From Deltaproteobacteria bacterium (GTDB lineage: Bacteria > Desulfobacterota > Desulfobaccia > Desulfobaccales > 0-14-0-80-60-11): a stretch of 64,000 nt of DNA. The notes beneath the pieces are model-generated. The model did not search any database. It was not told the DNA's origin and saw only the letters and a program-made list of their open reading frames with translations. Where the stretch lies: the NCBI GenBank assembly GCA_030018495.1, contig JASEFS010000016.1, positions 1 through 64,000 on the forward strand, in the 5' to 3' direction. The number at the start of each line of letters is the position of its first letter. The first letter of the stretch is position 1. Position numbers and translations under genes: made by a program. Below, in pieces: positions 1-8,654 of the stretch.

Positions 1-112
1 GGGGCCAGGGGCCGACGGCCCCTGCCCCCTCTCCCAAACCCTCTCCCCCAACCCCTATATGGGGGGTTGGGAGCCTTCCCCCAATGAGCCTTCCCCCAAT
101 TACGGCCTTCCG
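1..112. repeat. C-rich REP-type palindrome downstream of rpmF
   Basis: CCCTCTCC/CCCCAACC-rich sequence with an inverted repeat (47-55 against 63-71, loop containing TATA), followed by two tandem copies of a 15-bp GCCTTCCCCCAAT-type unit (75-105). It belongs to the same C-rich REP-like family seen near 16.1, 17.0, 17.4, 26.0, 54.7 and 57.5 kb. It may also end the rpmF transcript, but there is no T-run. Confidence 0.6.
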
Positions 113-114
113 GA

Positions 115-300
115 TTACTCAGCCGCCTCGGGCACCACCAGCCGCCCCTTGTAAAAGCCGCAGGCCGGGCAGGCGTGGTGCGGCAGGCGGGGTTCGTTGC
201 ACTTGGGGCAGGTTGACAGGTTCGGCAGGTTGGTCAGCCGATAGTGGGACCGCCTTTTGTTCCGGCGGGAGATGGAATGCCTTCGTTTCGGTAAGGGCAC
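115..300 (-). CDS. rpmF: 50S ribosomal protein L32
   Basis: A 61-residue basic protein starting MPLPKRRHSISRRNKRR, a typical L32 N-terminus (usual length 55-65 residues). It carries a zinc-ribbon-like CPKC...CPAC pair at about residues 33-48. It is a structural protein of the large ribosomal subunit. It sits 10 bp downstream of the yceD-family gene on the same strand, the conserved yceD-rpmF arrangement that in many bacteria continues into plsX-fabH; those genes, if present, lie off the left edge. Four cysteines suggest the zinc-binding form. Function is assigned with high certainty. Confidence 0.95.
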   Translation of the reverse strand: MPLPKRRHSISRRNKRRSHYRLTNLPNLSTCPKCNEPRLPHHACPACGFYKGRLVVPEAAE

Positions 301-310
301 GTGATTCTCC

Positions 311-856
311 TCATTTTTTCAATTTGGCCAGGGCCGCGGCCAGAGGGGACACGGTTTCCTCGGCCTCGCAACGGCAAGACTCGCGGTTAAGATCGGCCCC
401 GCAGCGGGGGCAAAGGCCTTTACAGGTCTCGGCGCACAACGGCTTCAGCGGCAGCATCAAAAGGACCTGCTCCCGAAGATATTTCTCCAGATCGACGACA
501 TCCCCCTGGTAGAAGTCCAGGTCCAATTCCTCCGCGGTCAGCTCCTCTTCGGCTACAGCGGGCTCGGGACCCGGCTCCAGGAGCAGGTCGAAATCCACGG
601 CCACCGGTTCGGCATAGGCCGCCAGGCAGCGGCTGCAACTCAGGGGCAAGGTCCCTTCCAGGTGCCCCCTGAGCAGAATCTCCTGGCCGTGTTTTTCCAG
701 ATGAATATTGCCGGAGATGGAGCCCGGTCCGGTAAACTCCAGCCCGGGCACTTCCTCCTGCCAGCGGCTGAACCAATCCGATTCCAGGTCAAGAGCCAAA
801 TCAAAACCTTCTTCCTTGATGTTGGCAATGTTGATTTCCCACGGTGATTCTTTCAT
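311..856 (-). CDS. yceD: YceD/DUF177 family protein (23S rRNA accumulation)
   Basis: A 181-residue acidic protein of the DUF177/YceD family, whose members are co-transcribed with rpmF and affect 23S rRNA accumulation. Visible features are the internal CSRC pair near residue 76 and the C-terminal cysteine-rich segment LCAETCKGLCPRCG with a further CRC, the metal-ligand-like tail seen in many family members. Start at the ATG at 856. The next gene upstream (feoB) is divergent, so the promoter for yceD-rpmF should lie in 857-1039. The exact biochemical role in this lineage is not known. Confidence 0.88.
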   Translation of the reverse strand: MKESPWEINIANIKEEGFDLALDLESDWFSRWQEEVPGLEFTGPGSISGNIHLEKHGQEILLRGHLEGTLPLSCSRCLAAYAEPVAVDFDLLLEPGPEPAVAEEELTAEELDLDFYQGDVVDLEKYLREQVLLMLPLKPLCAETCKGLCPRCGADLNRESCRCEAEETVSPLAAALAKLKK

Positions 857-1039
857 GATTATGCATCCGGGCCCGAAAATCCGGGCCGTAAATCAAAATA
901 TTTACTATAAATAATTATACTGAAGAGTCAAGGTTTTGGCACGCCTGAGGCGAAAAATATAATCGCTATTGCATCTCAGTTAAAATTAATATAGATATTG
1001 GCAACGCCACCAGGATATCTTGCATCTGAAAGGCCATTC

Positions 1040-2965
1040 ATGATCATCGCTTTCATCGGCCAGCCCAACTGCGGCAAAAGCACCATCTTTAACTATTTCA
1101 GCGGCTACAAGGCCATCATCTCCAATTTTCCGGGCACCACGGTGAAATATAACATCAGCCGGGGTGTCCTGGGGGGACGGGAGTTCACCTGCGTGGACCT
1201 GCCCGGCGTTTATTCTCTCACTTCCAGCGACCAAGCCGAATTGGAGTCCAGAAATTATCTTTTGAAGGAGGAGGCGGATGTCATCGTCAACGTCATCGAC
1301 GCCTCCCTTTTGGGGCGCAGCCTGGAATTGACGCTGGAGCTCATGAGCCTGGAGCGGCCCATGGTGGTGGCTTTGAACATGATGGACGAAGCGGCCCGCA
1401 AGGGCATCAGCTTGCAGCCCACCAAGCTTTCCCACCTCTTGGGGGTGCCCGTGGTGGTCACCGTGGCTTCCCAGGGCAAGGGCCTGACGGAACTTTTGGA
1501 GACCGCCATCGAGGCGGGCCAAGTTCAGGTGCGGCCCGTCCAGGTGGTCTTCAGCCGGGATGTGGAGGAGGAAATCGCCGAGCTCAGCGACAGCCTGGAC
1601 CCCAAATTGGCCGAGGATCTGCGGCTCCCCTGGCGCTTTTTTTTGGTCAAACTCCTGGAAGACGACCCTTATCTCTTGGAAGAGGTGGGGCGGCGGGATC
1701 CGGACCTAATACCTATTATTAAAAATTATCAAATAATCCTCTCCCAGAGCCACGGCCGCCCGCCGGAAACGGTCATCTCCTCGGAACGCCATGCGGTGGC
1801 CATGAACATCTTCGAGCAGGTGGCCCGGGTGATACCGGCCGAGAAGCCGTCCTTCCGGGACCGCCTGGATAAAATAGCCACTCACCGGTTTTGGGGCTAC
1901 GTCGTCCTTGTTTTGGTTTTAGGCCTCTTTTTTCAGGCTGTCTTCCGGTTGGGCCAGTACGCGGAAAATTTCTTTCTGACCTATCTCGAACTCACCCAAA
2001 AGCTGGTTCAGGGGTGGCTGGGGGCCGAAAGCCTGGGTTATTTCGTGGTGGGGGAAGGCCTGTTCATGGGTATTTTCGGCGGCATCGCCATCGTACTGCC
2101 GTATCTTCTCCCTTTTCTCCTGGGCCTGTCTTTGCTCGAGGACAGCGGCTACCTGCCCCGGGTCGCGTTCCTCATGGACAACCTCATGCACGCCCTGGGG
2201 CTGCACGGCAAGTCCATCATCCCCTTCATCCTGGGGTACGGCTGCAGCGTGCCCGCGGTCATGGCGGCCCGCATCCTGGAATCTCCTAGGGACCGCCTGG
2301 TAGTGTCCATGTTGGCGGTCCTGATCCCGTGTTCGGCCCGCTCCGTGATCATCTTCGCCCTGGTGGCCTATGCCATCGGCCCGTACTGGGCTCTGGGGGT
2401 ATATTTCTTCAACCTGCTGGTCATTGCGGTTCTGGGTCGCTTATCAACCCTTGTTCTTCCTGAGGTATCTCCAGGTCTTATAATGGAAATTCCTGAATAC
2501 CGGCTCCCCACCTGGCACAACGTCTGGCAAAAATCCTGGCGGAGCCTGAAGGATTTTATCGTGGTGGCCTGGCCCATTCTCATTGTCGGCAGCACGGTAT
2601 TGTCTTTGCTCAAATATTACGGGCTGGAAGCCGCGGTAAATAACCTGCTCCGGCCCCTTACCGACCTTCTGGGTCTGCCCGCGGCGGTGGGCACCACTCT
2701 GATTTTCGGCATCATGCGCAAGGAACTCTCGCTCATCATGCTGAATGAAGCCTTGGGCACCACGAAGCTCGAAACCGTGCTCAGCCACGCGCAGCTACTC
2801 ACTTTCACCATCTTTGTCCTGTTCTATATCCCCTGCGCCTCCACCATAGCCGCGTTAGGCCGGGAGACCGGCTGGAAAGGGGCGTTCCTGGCGGTGGTGT
2901 TCTCCCTGAGCCTGGCTCTCTCTCTAGCCCTCCTCACCCGGGGACTGGGAACGATTATCTGGTAG
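1040..2965 (+). CDS. feoB: Ferrous iron transporter FeoB
   Basis: About 641 residues. An N-terminal GTPase domain has G1 GQPNCGKST (residues 7-15), a switch-I threonine in PGTTVKY, G3 DLPG and G4 NMMD. It is followed by a helical linker and a C-terminal membrane domain of several hydrophobic helices (about 270-640) with the FeoB Gate segments (GYGCSVPAV and IPC...). It imports Fe(II) across the inner membrane. The ATG at 1040 is chosen because the G-domain begins at once (MIIAFIGQPN); an in-frame ATG at 998 would add 14 unrelated residues. No feoA is adjacent, so FeoA may be encoded elsewhere. No convincing Fur box could be read upstream. Confidence 0.95.
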   Translation: MIIAFIGQPNCGKSTIFNYFSGYKAIISNFPGTTVKYNISRGVLGGREFTCVDLPGVYSLTSSDQAELESRNYLLKEEADVIVNVIDASLLGRSLELTLELMSLERPMVVALNMMDEAARKGISLQPTKLSHLLGVPVVVTVASQGKGLTELLETAIEAGQVQVRPVQVVFSRDVEEEIAELSDSLDPKLAEDLRLPWRFFLVKLLEDDPYLLEEVGRRDPDLIPIIKNYQIILSQSHGRPPETVISSERHAVAMNIFEQVARVIPAEKPSFRDRLDKIATHRFWGYVVLVLVLGLFFQAVFRLGQYAENFFLTYLELTQKLVQGWLGAESLGYFVVGEGLFMGIFGGIAIVLPYLLPFLLGLSLLEDSGYLPRVAFLMDNLMHALGLHGKSIIPFILGYGCSVPAVMAARILESPRDRLVVSMLAVLIPCSARSVIIFALVAYAIGPYWALGVYFFNLLVIAVLGRLSTLVLPEVSPGLIMEIPEYRLPTWHNVWQKSWRSLKDFIVVAWPILIVGSTVLSLLKYYGLEAAVNNLLRPLTDLLGLPAAVGTTLIFGIMRKELSLIMLNEALGTTKLETVLSHAQLLTFTIFVLFYIPCASTIAALGRETGWKGAFLAVVFSLSLALSLALLTRGLGTIIW

Positions 2966-3209
2966 AATCCTGCCGAATGCACGGGCGAGACGCTGGTGCC
3001 CTCGGCAGCATTGCTGCTGCCGGCCCTTTTCAGACCTGAAAGCAGAGGGGCCTGCGTAAAGTGCGCCCTGCGCGCCCTTATTCTTCCCGGTGCGTCCATC
3101 AAAAGCTTAATGGTCAACTTTCCCGCCTGCTCTGGAAAAACACCTGCCGCCGGGATAGTTAATCCCAAAGTCAAAAAGAGAACACCTTTAAGATTGGAAC
3201 AGGTTCGAC

Positions 3210-4010
3210 ATGCCGACGATAAGCTTGTCGCCGCGCCTGGCTGAGGAATATTGCCACCTTTTTGATACCTGCGTCATCAATGCCGGCCGCATGGCTGAAG
3301 TAGAAGGCATTTTGGCGAAAATAGAGCAGCATAGACGCCGCTATGACGCGGTGGCCGAGGCTTTGTCAATGCCCTGGTATGTTATTGCGGTGATTCACAG
3401 CCTGGAGTCATCGCTTAGTTTCGCCAGGCACCTGCATAACGGCGATCCTCTTGACGCCAGAACGGTTCGGGTGCCCGCCGGCCGCCCCAAAACCGGCAGC
3501 CCTCCCTTTACCTGGGAAGAGAGCGCCATTGATGCCCTGAAATATCATGAACTGGACGCCTGGCAGGACTGGTCTTTGCCCGGCCTGCTGTATAAATTGG
3601 AGGAATATAACGGCTGGGGCTACCGCCTCTATCATCCCCACATCCTATCCCCCTACCTGTGGAGTTGTTCAAATCACTATCAACGAGGCAAGTACCTGGC
3701 TGACGGCGTCTGGTCGGAGACGGCCGTCTCAAGGCAAACCGGAGCCGCAGTTTTGCTGAAAGCACTGGCCGAAAAAGGCGCTGTCAGGTTCTCCGGAGTT
3801 GCGGCTGCCGACCCTGCTGTTTCGGCAAAACCATTTCTGGTTTATTCCATGAATGAATGGTCCGCGTACGCCCAGGAACTGCAAATCTTCTTGAACAAAT
3901 TTCCTGGGAATTCTGTGAAAGTGGACGGATTTCCTGGAAATGAAACTTCCGAGGCGTTCAGGAGAGTGACGGGCTTTTATCTGAAAGGGGACCCCAGGGC
4001 TCAGGCATGA
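3210..4010 (+). CDS. Lysozyme-family (COG5526-like) protein with peptidoglycan-binding tail
   Basis: 266 residues. The N-terminal two-thirds carries the pattern of the COG5526 lysozyme family: VIHSLESSLSF with a candidate catalytic Glu near residue 69, HLHNGDPL, PAGRP, FTWEESAIDAL, YNGWGYR and SPYLWS. The C-terminal part (about 205-262) resembles a PG_binding_1 fold (QIFLNKFPG...KVDGFPGNET). No signal peptide is visible. The family is common in phage lysis cassettes, but there are no holin or structural phage genes here, so this is a lone gene. It is convergent with waaA and overlaps its 3' end by 10 bp. Role in wall turnover is inferred. Confidence 0.75.
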   Translation: MPTISLSPRLAEEYCHLFDTCVINAGRMAEVEGILAKIEQHRRRYDAVAEALSMPWYVIAVIHSLESSLSFARHLHNGDPLDARTVRVPAGRPKTGSPPFTWEESAIDALKYHELDAWQDWSLPGLLYKLEEYNGWGYRLYHPHILSPYLWSCSNHYQRGKYLADGVWSETAVSRQTGAAVLLKALAEKGAVRFSGVAAADPAVSAKPFLVYSMNEWSAYAQELQIFLNKFPGNSVKVDGFPGNETSEAFRRVTGFYLKGDPRAQA

Positions 4011-5416
4011 GTTGGTGACCTTTGCCCGAACAACCCGCCGATCAGCTCAGCCTGTCGCCTGGCCGCGCCCTGGTGCGGCAGAAGGGAGGCCCTGGCCCGG
4101 GCACCCATTTCCCGGCGCAAGGCAGGATTATCTAAAAGGGTTTTGGCCTCAACCGACAGCGACTCGGCGTCCCGCACCATAATGCCGGCCCGGGCTTCCT
4201 CCAGGATCTCCTGAGCCCAGCGGAAATTGGAGAGGTGCGGACCGTACAGGGGCGCCACCCCCCAAGCCGCAGGCTCCAGAATGTTCTGGCCGCCATGCGG
4301 CACCAGGGAGCCACCCACAAAGGCCAGGTCAGCCACGCTGTACAGGTTCATGAGGTCGCCGATGGTGTCAATGATTACCACCGGTTGCGCCCGACGTTCA
4401 GTCCCTGCCTTGAGGCGGTGCCACCGTTGACAAGCCAAACCTTTTTGCCGGATCAGCTTTTCCAGCTCCCCGGCCCGTTCGGGATGCCGGGGCGCCAGCA
4501 GCAGCACCAGGGCAGGGCAGGGGGTCCGAAGCTGCTCATACGCGGCAAGCACCGCCTCATCCTCACCGGGATGGGTGGATGCGGCCAAAAAGACCGGCTG
4601 TCCGTCGAGATTGAGCTTTTCTCTCATAGCCGATGAGACGGAGCCGTCCTGGCCGCCGATTTTTGCCTGGACGTCTGAGGTTTCGGAGTCCTTGACAACT
4701 GAAACTGCCTGAGAGGGCAGGGGGGCGCCGGGCTGCGTCTCCGCCTGCCGCGCCAGCAGCCGCTCGATCTTGAGGTTGCCGGTCAGGTGCACTTTTCCCT
4801 CACCTAATCCCAAGCAGCGCAGACGGTCGTAATCCCGGCGCGAACCCGCTGCAATGGCGTCAAATAATTGATAAATTTCAATTACATATCGCTTAAACAG
4901 GGAGAATCTGCGAAAAGACTTATCCGACAGGCGGGCGTTCAGGAGGGCCAGGCGCACCCCCCGCCGATGGGCGCTGATGAGGAAATTGGGCCATAATTCC
5001 GATTCCAGGGCGATGAAGATGTCCGGTTTGAGGTGGTTCAGGTAGCGCTGCACGGCCCAGGGCACGTCCAGGGGAAAGTAGCACACGTACGCGCCCAGGG
5101 GCTCCAGGTGCCGCCGGGCCTGGGCTTGGCCGGTTTCAGTGCCGGTGGTGACAATGAAAGACGCGTCTGGGAAAAGGTTCTTGAGTTCGCGCAGCAGGGG
5201 AGGGGCGCTCAAGATTTCGCCCACCGACACCCCGTGCAGCCAAATGCGGGGAGTGCCTTCGGAAGGGCTGCCGTTGGCCAGTTTAAGGCCCAGTCGCTCC
5301 GCAAAACTTTCCCCTTGGCCCCTGCTTCTCAGGTGCCACCAGAAATAAGGCCAGCCAAGCAGGCCGGCCTTCAGTGAGGCTATGAAATATATTAAATATA
5401 ATAGATACTTATCCAT
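4001..5416 (-). CDS. waaA: 3-deoxy-D-manno-octulosonic acid (Kdo) transferase
   Basis: 471 residues; GT-B glycosyltransferase that transfers Kdo from CMP-Kdo to lipid IVA, the first inner-core step of LPS synthesis. Recognisable features are an N-terminal membrane anchor, WLHGVSVGE with the conserved active-site Glu, the VTTGTETG and LESELWPN segments, and the C-terminal GGSLVPHGGQNILEPAAWG CMP-sugar-binding region. Somewhat longer than the usual 420-430 residues because of an insertion near 240-275 (QPGAPLPSQAVSVVKDSE region). Its presence shows a Gram-negative envelope. Start at the ATG at 5416, followed downstream by the convergent lysozyme-like gene. Confidence 0.94.
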   Translation of the reverse strand: MDKYLLYLIYFIASLKAGLLGWPYFWWHLRSRGQGESFAERLGLKLANGSPSEGTPRIWLHGVSVGEILSAPPLLRELKNLFPDASFIVTTGTETGQAQARRHLEPLGAYVCYFPLDVPWAVQRYLNHLKPDIFIALESELWPNFLISAHRRGVRLALLNARLSDKSFRRFSLFKRYVIEIYQLFDAIAAGSRRDYDRLRCLGLGEGKVHLTGNLKIERLLARQAETQPGAPLPSQAVSVVKDSETSDVQAKIGGQDGSVSSAMREKLNLDGQPVFLAASTHPGEDEAVLAAYEQLRTPCPALVLLLAPRHPERAGELEKLIRQKGLACQRWHRLKAGTERRAQPVVIIDTIGDLMNLYSVADLAFVGGSLVPHGGQNILEPAAWGVAPLYGPHLSNFRWAQEILEEARAGIMVRDAESLSVEAKTLLDNPALRREMGARARASLLPHQGAARRQAELIGGLFGQRSPTHA

Positions 5417-5435
5417 CTAGAAATGATATTGCTTA

Positions 5436-5924
5436 TTAACAATCGGCTGCTCCTGGCTCCAGGGCGCCGGACCCGCGGGCCAGCCATGCCTCCCGCACCT
5501 TTAAATAATCCGCCAAAATAAGGGCATGATCAAAAGCTAATTTATCCGGCAGAGCCGCCGGCGGAAAAATACCGAGATTAGCGGCGTCCGAGGCGGCCTT
5601 GGGTCGGCCGGCGCCCCTCGCCACGTAAACGGTGGTGATGGCATGTTGGCGGGGGTCTCGCTCCGGGTCCGAATACGTGTGAAACTGGCCCAGCAGCTTC
5701 ACCTTTAAGCCGGTTTCTTCCCGAGCTTCCCGGAGTGCAGCCTCCTCCAAACTTTCCCCGTATTCGACGAAGCCTCCCGGCAAGGCCCAACCGTACGGCG
5801 GCTTGGCCCGCTCAATGAGCACTAGTCCTTGTTCGTGCTCAATAATGATGTCCACCGTAGGTATCGGATTTTTGTGCCGCCGGGTGACATGGCCGCACTT
5901 GGGGCATTTTTCTTCGACAATCAT
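5436..5924 (-). CDS. Nudix hydrolase with N-terminal zinc-ribbon-like segment
   Basis: 162 residues. The Nudix box is complete: [23 protein letters not shown] at about residues 51-73. A short CPKCGH pair near the N-terminus (residues 7-12) precedes it, a layout seen in ADP-ribose or NADH pyrophosphatase-like Nudix proteins. Substrate cannot be fixed from sequence. It lies 20 bp upstream of waaA on the same strand and downstream of the DUF2939-like gene, so these three may share a transcript. Confidence 0.88.
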   Translation of the reverse strand: MIVEEKCPKCGHVTRRHKNPIPTVDIIIEHEQGLVLIERAKPPYGWALPGGFVEYGESLEEAALREAREETGLKVKLLGQFHTYSDPERDPRQHAITTVYVARGAGRPKAASDAANLGIFPPAALPDKLAFDHALILADYLKVREAWLARGSGALEPGAADC

Positions 5925-5953
5925 TTAGTTTACATAATATATATTATCAGACG

Positions 5954-6523
5954 TCAAAAGAGTTCCCGCTTTAATAATCTTTTGAGGTCCTGATACTGAA
6001 TGGCGACCACACGCCATTCTTTCATGGATTGGTCCCAGGCCATACTGAAGCGGAACGGCTCTCCGGTATGCGGGTCCAGAATTTTCACCTGGGCGACGTC
6101 TCCCTGCCTGTCGATATGCGCGGTAGTCGCCGCCGCCGCCAAAGCCAAAACTTCGGTTCTGCTCAATTCCTGCAAATAGCGCTCAATCGCGGCTTTCACT
6201 TGCTTGTCAAATTTTTCCACCAACTTAGGCAGGACAAACTTGGCCACTTTGGTGCCCAGACGGCGGCTCAGGCGGTCCCACTCATCCAGGTCCGGCTTGT
6301 CCGGCCCTGCCAGGTCTGTACAGCCGGCATCCACCATATTGTTGGCAATCTCTTGTAAATCCAAGTACTTAAAAAATTTGTCCATATTGCCGGTTTGAAT
6401 TGCCAGGACCATTTGCTGCAAAGCATAGCGGGGCGAATTCAGCCAGCGCCAGTAAAGCGCGCCGGTGACCCCGGCGGTCAGGAGAACCACCGCAGAAAAT
6501 ATGATTATGGCGGATCGCTTCAT
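5954..6523 (-). CDS. Membrane-anchored DUF2939-like protein
   Basis: 189 residues with one N-terminal hydrophobic segment (residues 5-25, likely uncleaved anchor or signal peptide) followed by SPRYALQQMVLAIQTGNMDK, resembling the start of DUF2939 proteins (an alternating 'S-P-x-Y-A-L...A-I...D' pattern). The rest should be periplasmic. It has no catalytic motif that I recognise. Divergent from the short gene at 6611. Confidence 0.6.
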   Translation of the reverse strand: MKRSAIIIFSAVVLLTAGVTGALYWRWLNSPRYALQQMVLAIQTGNMDKFFKYLDLQEIANNMVDAGCTDLAGPDKPDLDEWDRLSRRLGTKVAKFVLPKLVEKFDKQVKAAIERYLQELSRTEVLALAAAATTAHIDRQGDVAQVKILDPHTGEPFRFSMAWDQSMKEWRVVAIQYQDLKRLLKRELF

Positions 6524-6610
6524 CGTTTCCTTAGAGAGTCAGATTTTCGGTTGAAAGATGGCAGAAAAATTTCATATGTATTATACGCTAGACGAGCGCG
6601 AGTGGACATT

Positions 6611-7003
6611 ATGCAGAGAGAAAAATTCCTTTCCCGCCATCATCTGCCCAACGGCTTGGTCATGGAATTATGGGATTTGTCCAGGCACACCGCGGGCGAC
6701 CGCTGGCAGGTAACCGTTGAGGTGCGCGTCTCGATCCCCATATCGCGCCAAAACCTGCCGGCCGCTTATCAGGACAGGTTCGACGATATCGTGGCCGCAC
6801 TGGGGCCGCAAATAACCTTCACCAAACAGGAAGTCAGGAATTTTATCGGCGAAAAAGAGGTCCCGGCTCTGGTCAGGAAGATCGAGGCGGAATTGTTCGC
6901 GTCTATCAGCAGCTATTTGGGGCACCCCGAATTTGCGCCGCGTTTTATCCTGAAAACCTTTAAAGACGTACAAGAGCGGCAGCGTTGGTATCCGCCGGAA
7001 TAA
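6611..7003 (+). CDS. Conserved hypothetical protein, 130 aa
   Basis: A soluble 130-residue protein starting MQREKFLSRHHLPNGLV. No recognisable domain; it has mixed alpha/beta composition and no signal peptide or cysteine motif. The reading frame is open upstream to 6395, but that part overlaps the divergent neighbour and its composition is unlike a protein, so the ATG at 6611 is preferred although its ribosome-binding site is weak. It ends 21 bp before rlmI and is probably co-transcribed with it. Confidence 0.6.
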   Translation: MQREKFLSRHHLPNGLVMELWDLSRHTAGDRWQVTVEVRVSIPISRQNLPAAYQDRFDDIVAALGPQITFTKQEVRNFIGEKEVPALVRKIEAELFASISSYLGHPEFAPRFILKTFKDVQERQRWYPPE

Positions 7004-7024
7004 TTTCTTCCGAAAAGAGAAAAA

Positions 7025-8197
7025 ATGCCCCTTCCACCTGCAATCAGGCTGACCGGCAAAGGCAGGCGCTGGCGCTTGAGCGGCCACCCCTGGATTTACC
7101 GGGATGACCTCGCGGCTGAGCCCGACCTTGCGGCCGGCGAACTCGTCAGAGTCGAGAGCCCTCGCGGCGAGTTTTTGGGTCAGGCCTTTTACAGCGCCTT
7201 ATCACGCATCGCGCTCCGCTTTGTCACTTTTGATTCGGAAGCCGTGGATGATAACTTTTGGGCTGCCAGGCTTGACAATGCCCTGGCCCTGCGCGCCCGG
7301 GTGGTTCGGGATACCGACGCCTGTCGCTTGATTTACGGCGAAGCCGACGGCTTCCCCGGGCTGGTGGTGGATTCCTATGCTGGGCATTTGGCCGTCCAGG
7401 TCCTCCATCCCGGCATGGAGCGCCGCTTGCCGGACCTTATTAACCTCTTCAAGGTCCGCCTTGCCCCTGCGTCCATAACCTTGCGCCAGGACGCGGAAGT
7501 ACGCCGCCTGGAGGGCCTTCCTCTGGAGGAGGTCCAAACCGTGTGGGGCAATGTGCCTGATCCGCTGGTGGTGCAGGAAGGCCCGGTGCGCTGCCTGGTG
7601 GATATCCGGGCCGGTCAAAAAACCGGCCTGTTCCTGGATCAGCGGGAAAACCGCCTGGCAGCCGGTTTTCTCGCCAGAGGAGAAATTCTGGACGCGTTTG
7701 CCTATCAAGGCGGCTTCGCCCTCCACTTGGCCGCGGGAGCGAAAAAGGTCACTCTGGTGGAAAGCTCGGCCGCTGCCTTGGCTATGGCCCAGGAAAACGC
7801 TCGCCTGAACGGCATCGCTAACTTTGAGCCGGTGCGCGCCAATGTATTCTCATTTTTGAAGAAAGCCGTGCAGGAAGGCCGCCGCTACGATGTCATCGTG
7901 CTGGACCCGCCGGCTTTCGCCAAGAGCCGCCGGGACCGGCCGGCCGCGCTGAAAGGCTACCTGGAGCTTAATCGCCGGGCCTTCCAGCTCCTGCGGCCCC
8001 AGGGTCTGCTCGTCACCTGCTCCTGCTCTTATAATGTAAGAGAAGAAGAGTTTCTTGATCTTGTCCGCCAGGCTGCGGCCCTGGAGGGGCGACAGGCACG
8101 CCTCCTGGAGCGCCGGGGCGCAGCCCGGGACCACCCTGCCCTTCTGTCCCTTCCCGAAAGCCTTTACCTCAAGTGCTTGTTCGTCGAAATATTTTAG
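7025..8197 (+). CDS. rlmI: Class I SAM-dependent 23S rRNA m5C methyltransferase, RlmI family
   Basis: 390 residues: N-terminal PUA domain (about 1-80, with HPWIYRDD), central RlmI-specific beta-rich domain, and C-terminal Rossmann methyltransferase with the SAM loop ILDAFAYQGGFALHLA, the acidic LVESS strand, LDPPAFAKS, and the catalytic-Cys motif TCSCS. Family members methylate C1962 of E. coli 23S rRNA. Length matches the family (about 390-400). Preceded closely by the small 6611 gene. Confidence 0.92.
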   Translation: MPLPPAIRLTGKGRRWRLSGHPWIYRDDLAAEPDLAAGELVRVESPRGEFLGQAFYSALSRIALRFVTFDSEAVDDNFWAARLDNALALRARVVRDTDACRLIYGEADGFPGLVVDSYAGHLAVQVLHPGMERRLPDLINLFKVRLAPASITLRQDAEVRRLEGLPLEEVQTVWGNVPDPLVVQEGPVRCLVDIRAGQKTGLFLDQRENRLAAGFLARGEILDAFAYQGGFALHLAAGAKKVTLVESSAAALAMAQENARLNGIANFEPVRANVFSFLKKAVQEGRRYDVIVLDPPAFAKSRRDRPAALKGYLELNRRAFQLLRPQGLLVTCSCSYNVREEEFLDLVRQAAALEGRQARLLERRGAARDHPALLSLPESLYLKCLFVEIF

Positions 8198-8654
8198 CGT
8201 TTGGATTTCGTGGACTAAAGAAATTATCATTAAACAAGAAATTTGAAGAAGGGCATAAAGAAAGGTAAAGTTTTTATTCTTTCATAAGAAAAATTTATTC
8301 CTTATCGCCAGCCCTCTACCGCCTTGCTAAACGGGTAGTCAGCGCCGGCAATTTTGTCTTGGTTCCTGAAATAATGCGAATGCTGCTTCCCTAATTATTC
8401 AGACCGCCTCCCTCCTGGCTGAAAGATTTGGGCGTACTTAATTGAGGGTTTAAAAGTGATCCCTTACTGCTTTCAGCGATTTTCTCCTCCGGCAAGGCAA
8501 GGGTAAACCCTTGCCCTGGCTGAGATCGCCGCTCTACGGGCCTCTCAGAGCGTCGCTCCCGGAAACCCGCGCTGAGCGCGGCTTTGCGGCATCATCTTGC
8601 CTATACCATCATCTTCATTGACTTCATCTGCAGGTTCTCATAGAATCCGTTCCC
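8198..8654. other. Intergenic region, no gene seen
   Basis: 457 bp between rlmI and the M15-like gene. It is AT-rich just after rlmI, then holds short palindromes such as CAAGGGTAAACCCTTG (8497-8512). No RNA gene, tandem repeat or clear promoter was recognised. Confidence 0.5.

Noticed and set aside
4132-4320. Numerous 60-150 codon frames inside known genes on either strand
   Set aside because: Overlap conserved coding sequence and show no independent start signals.
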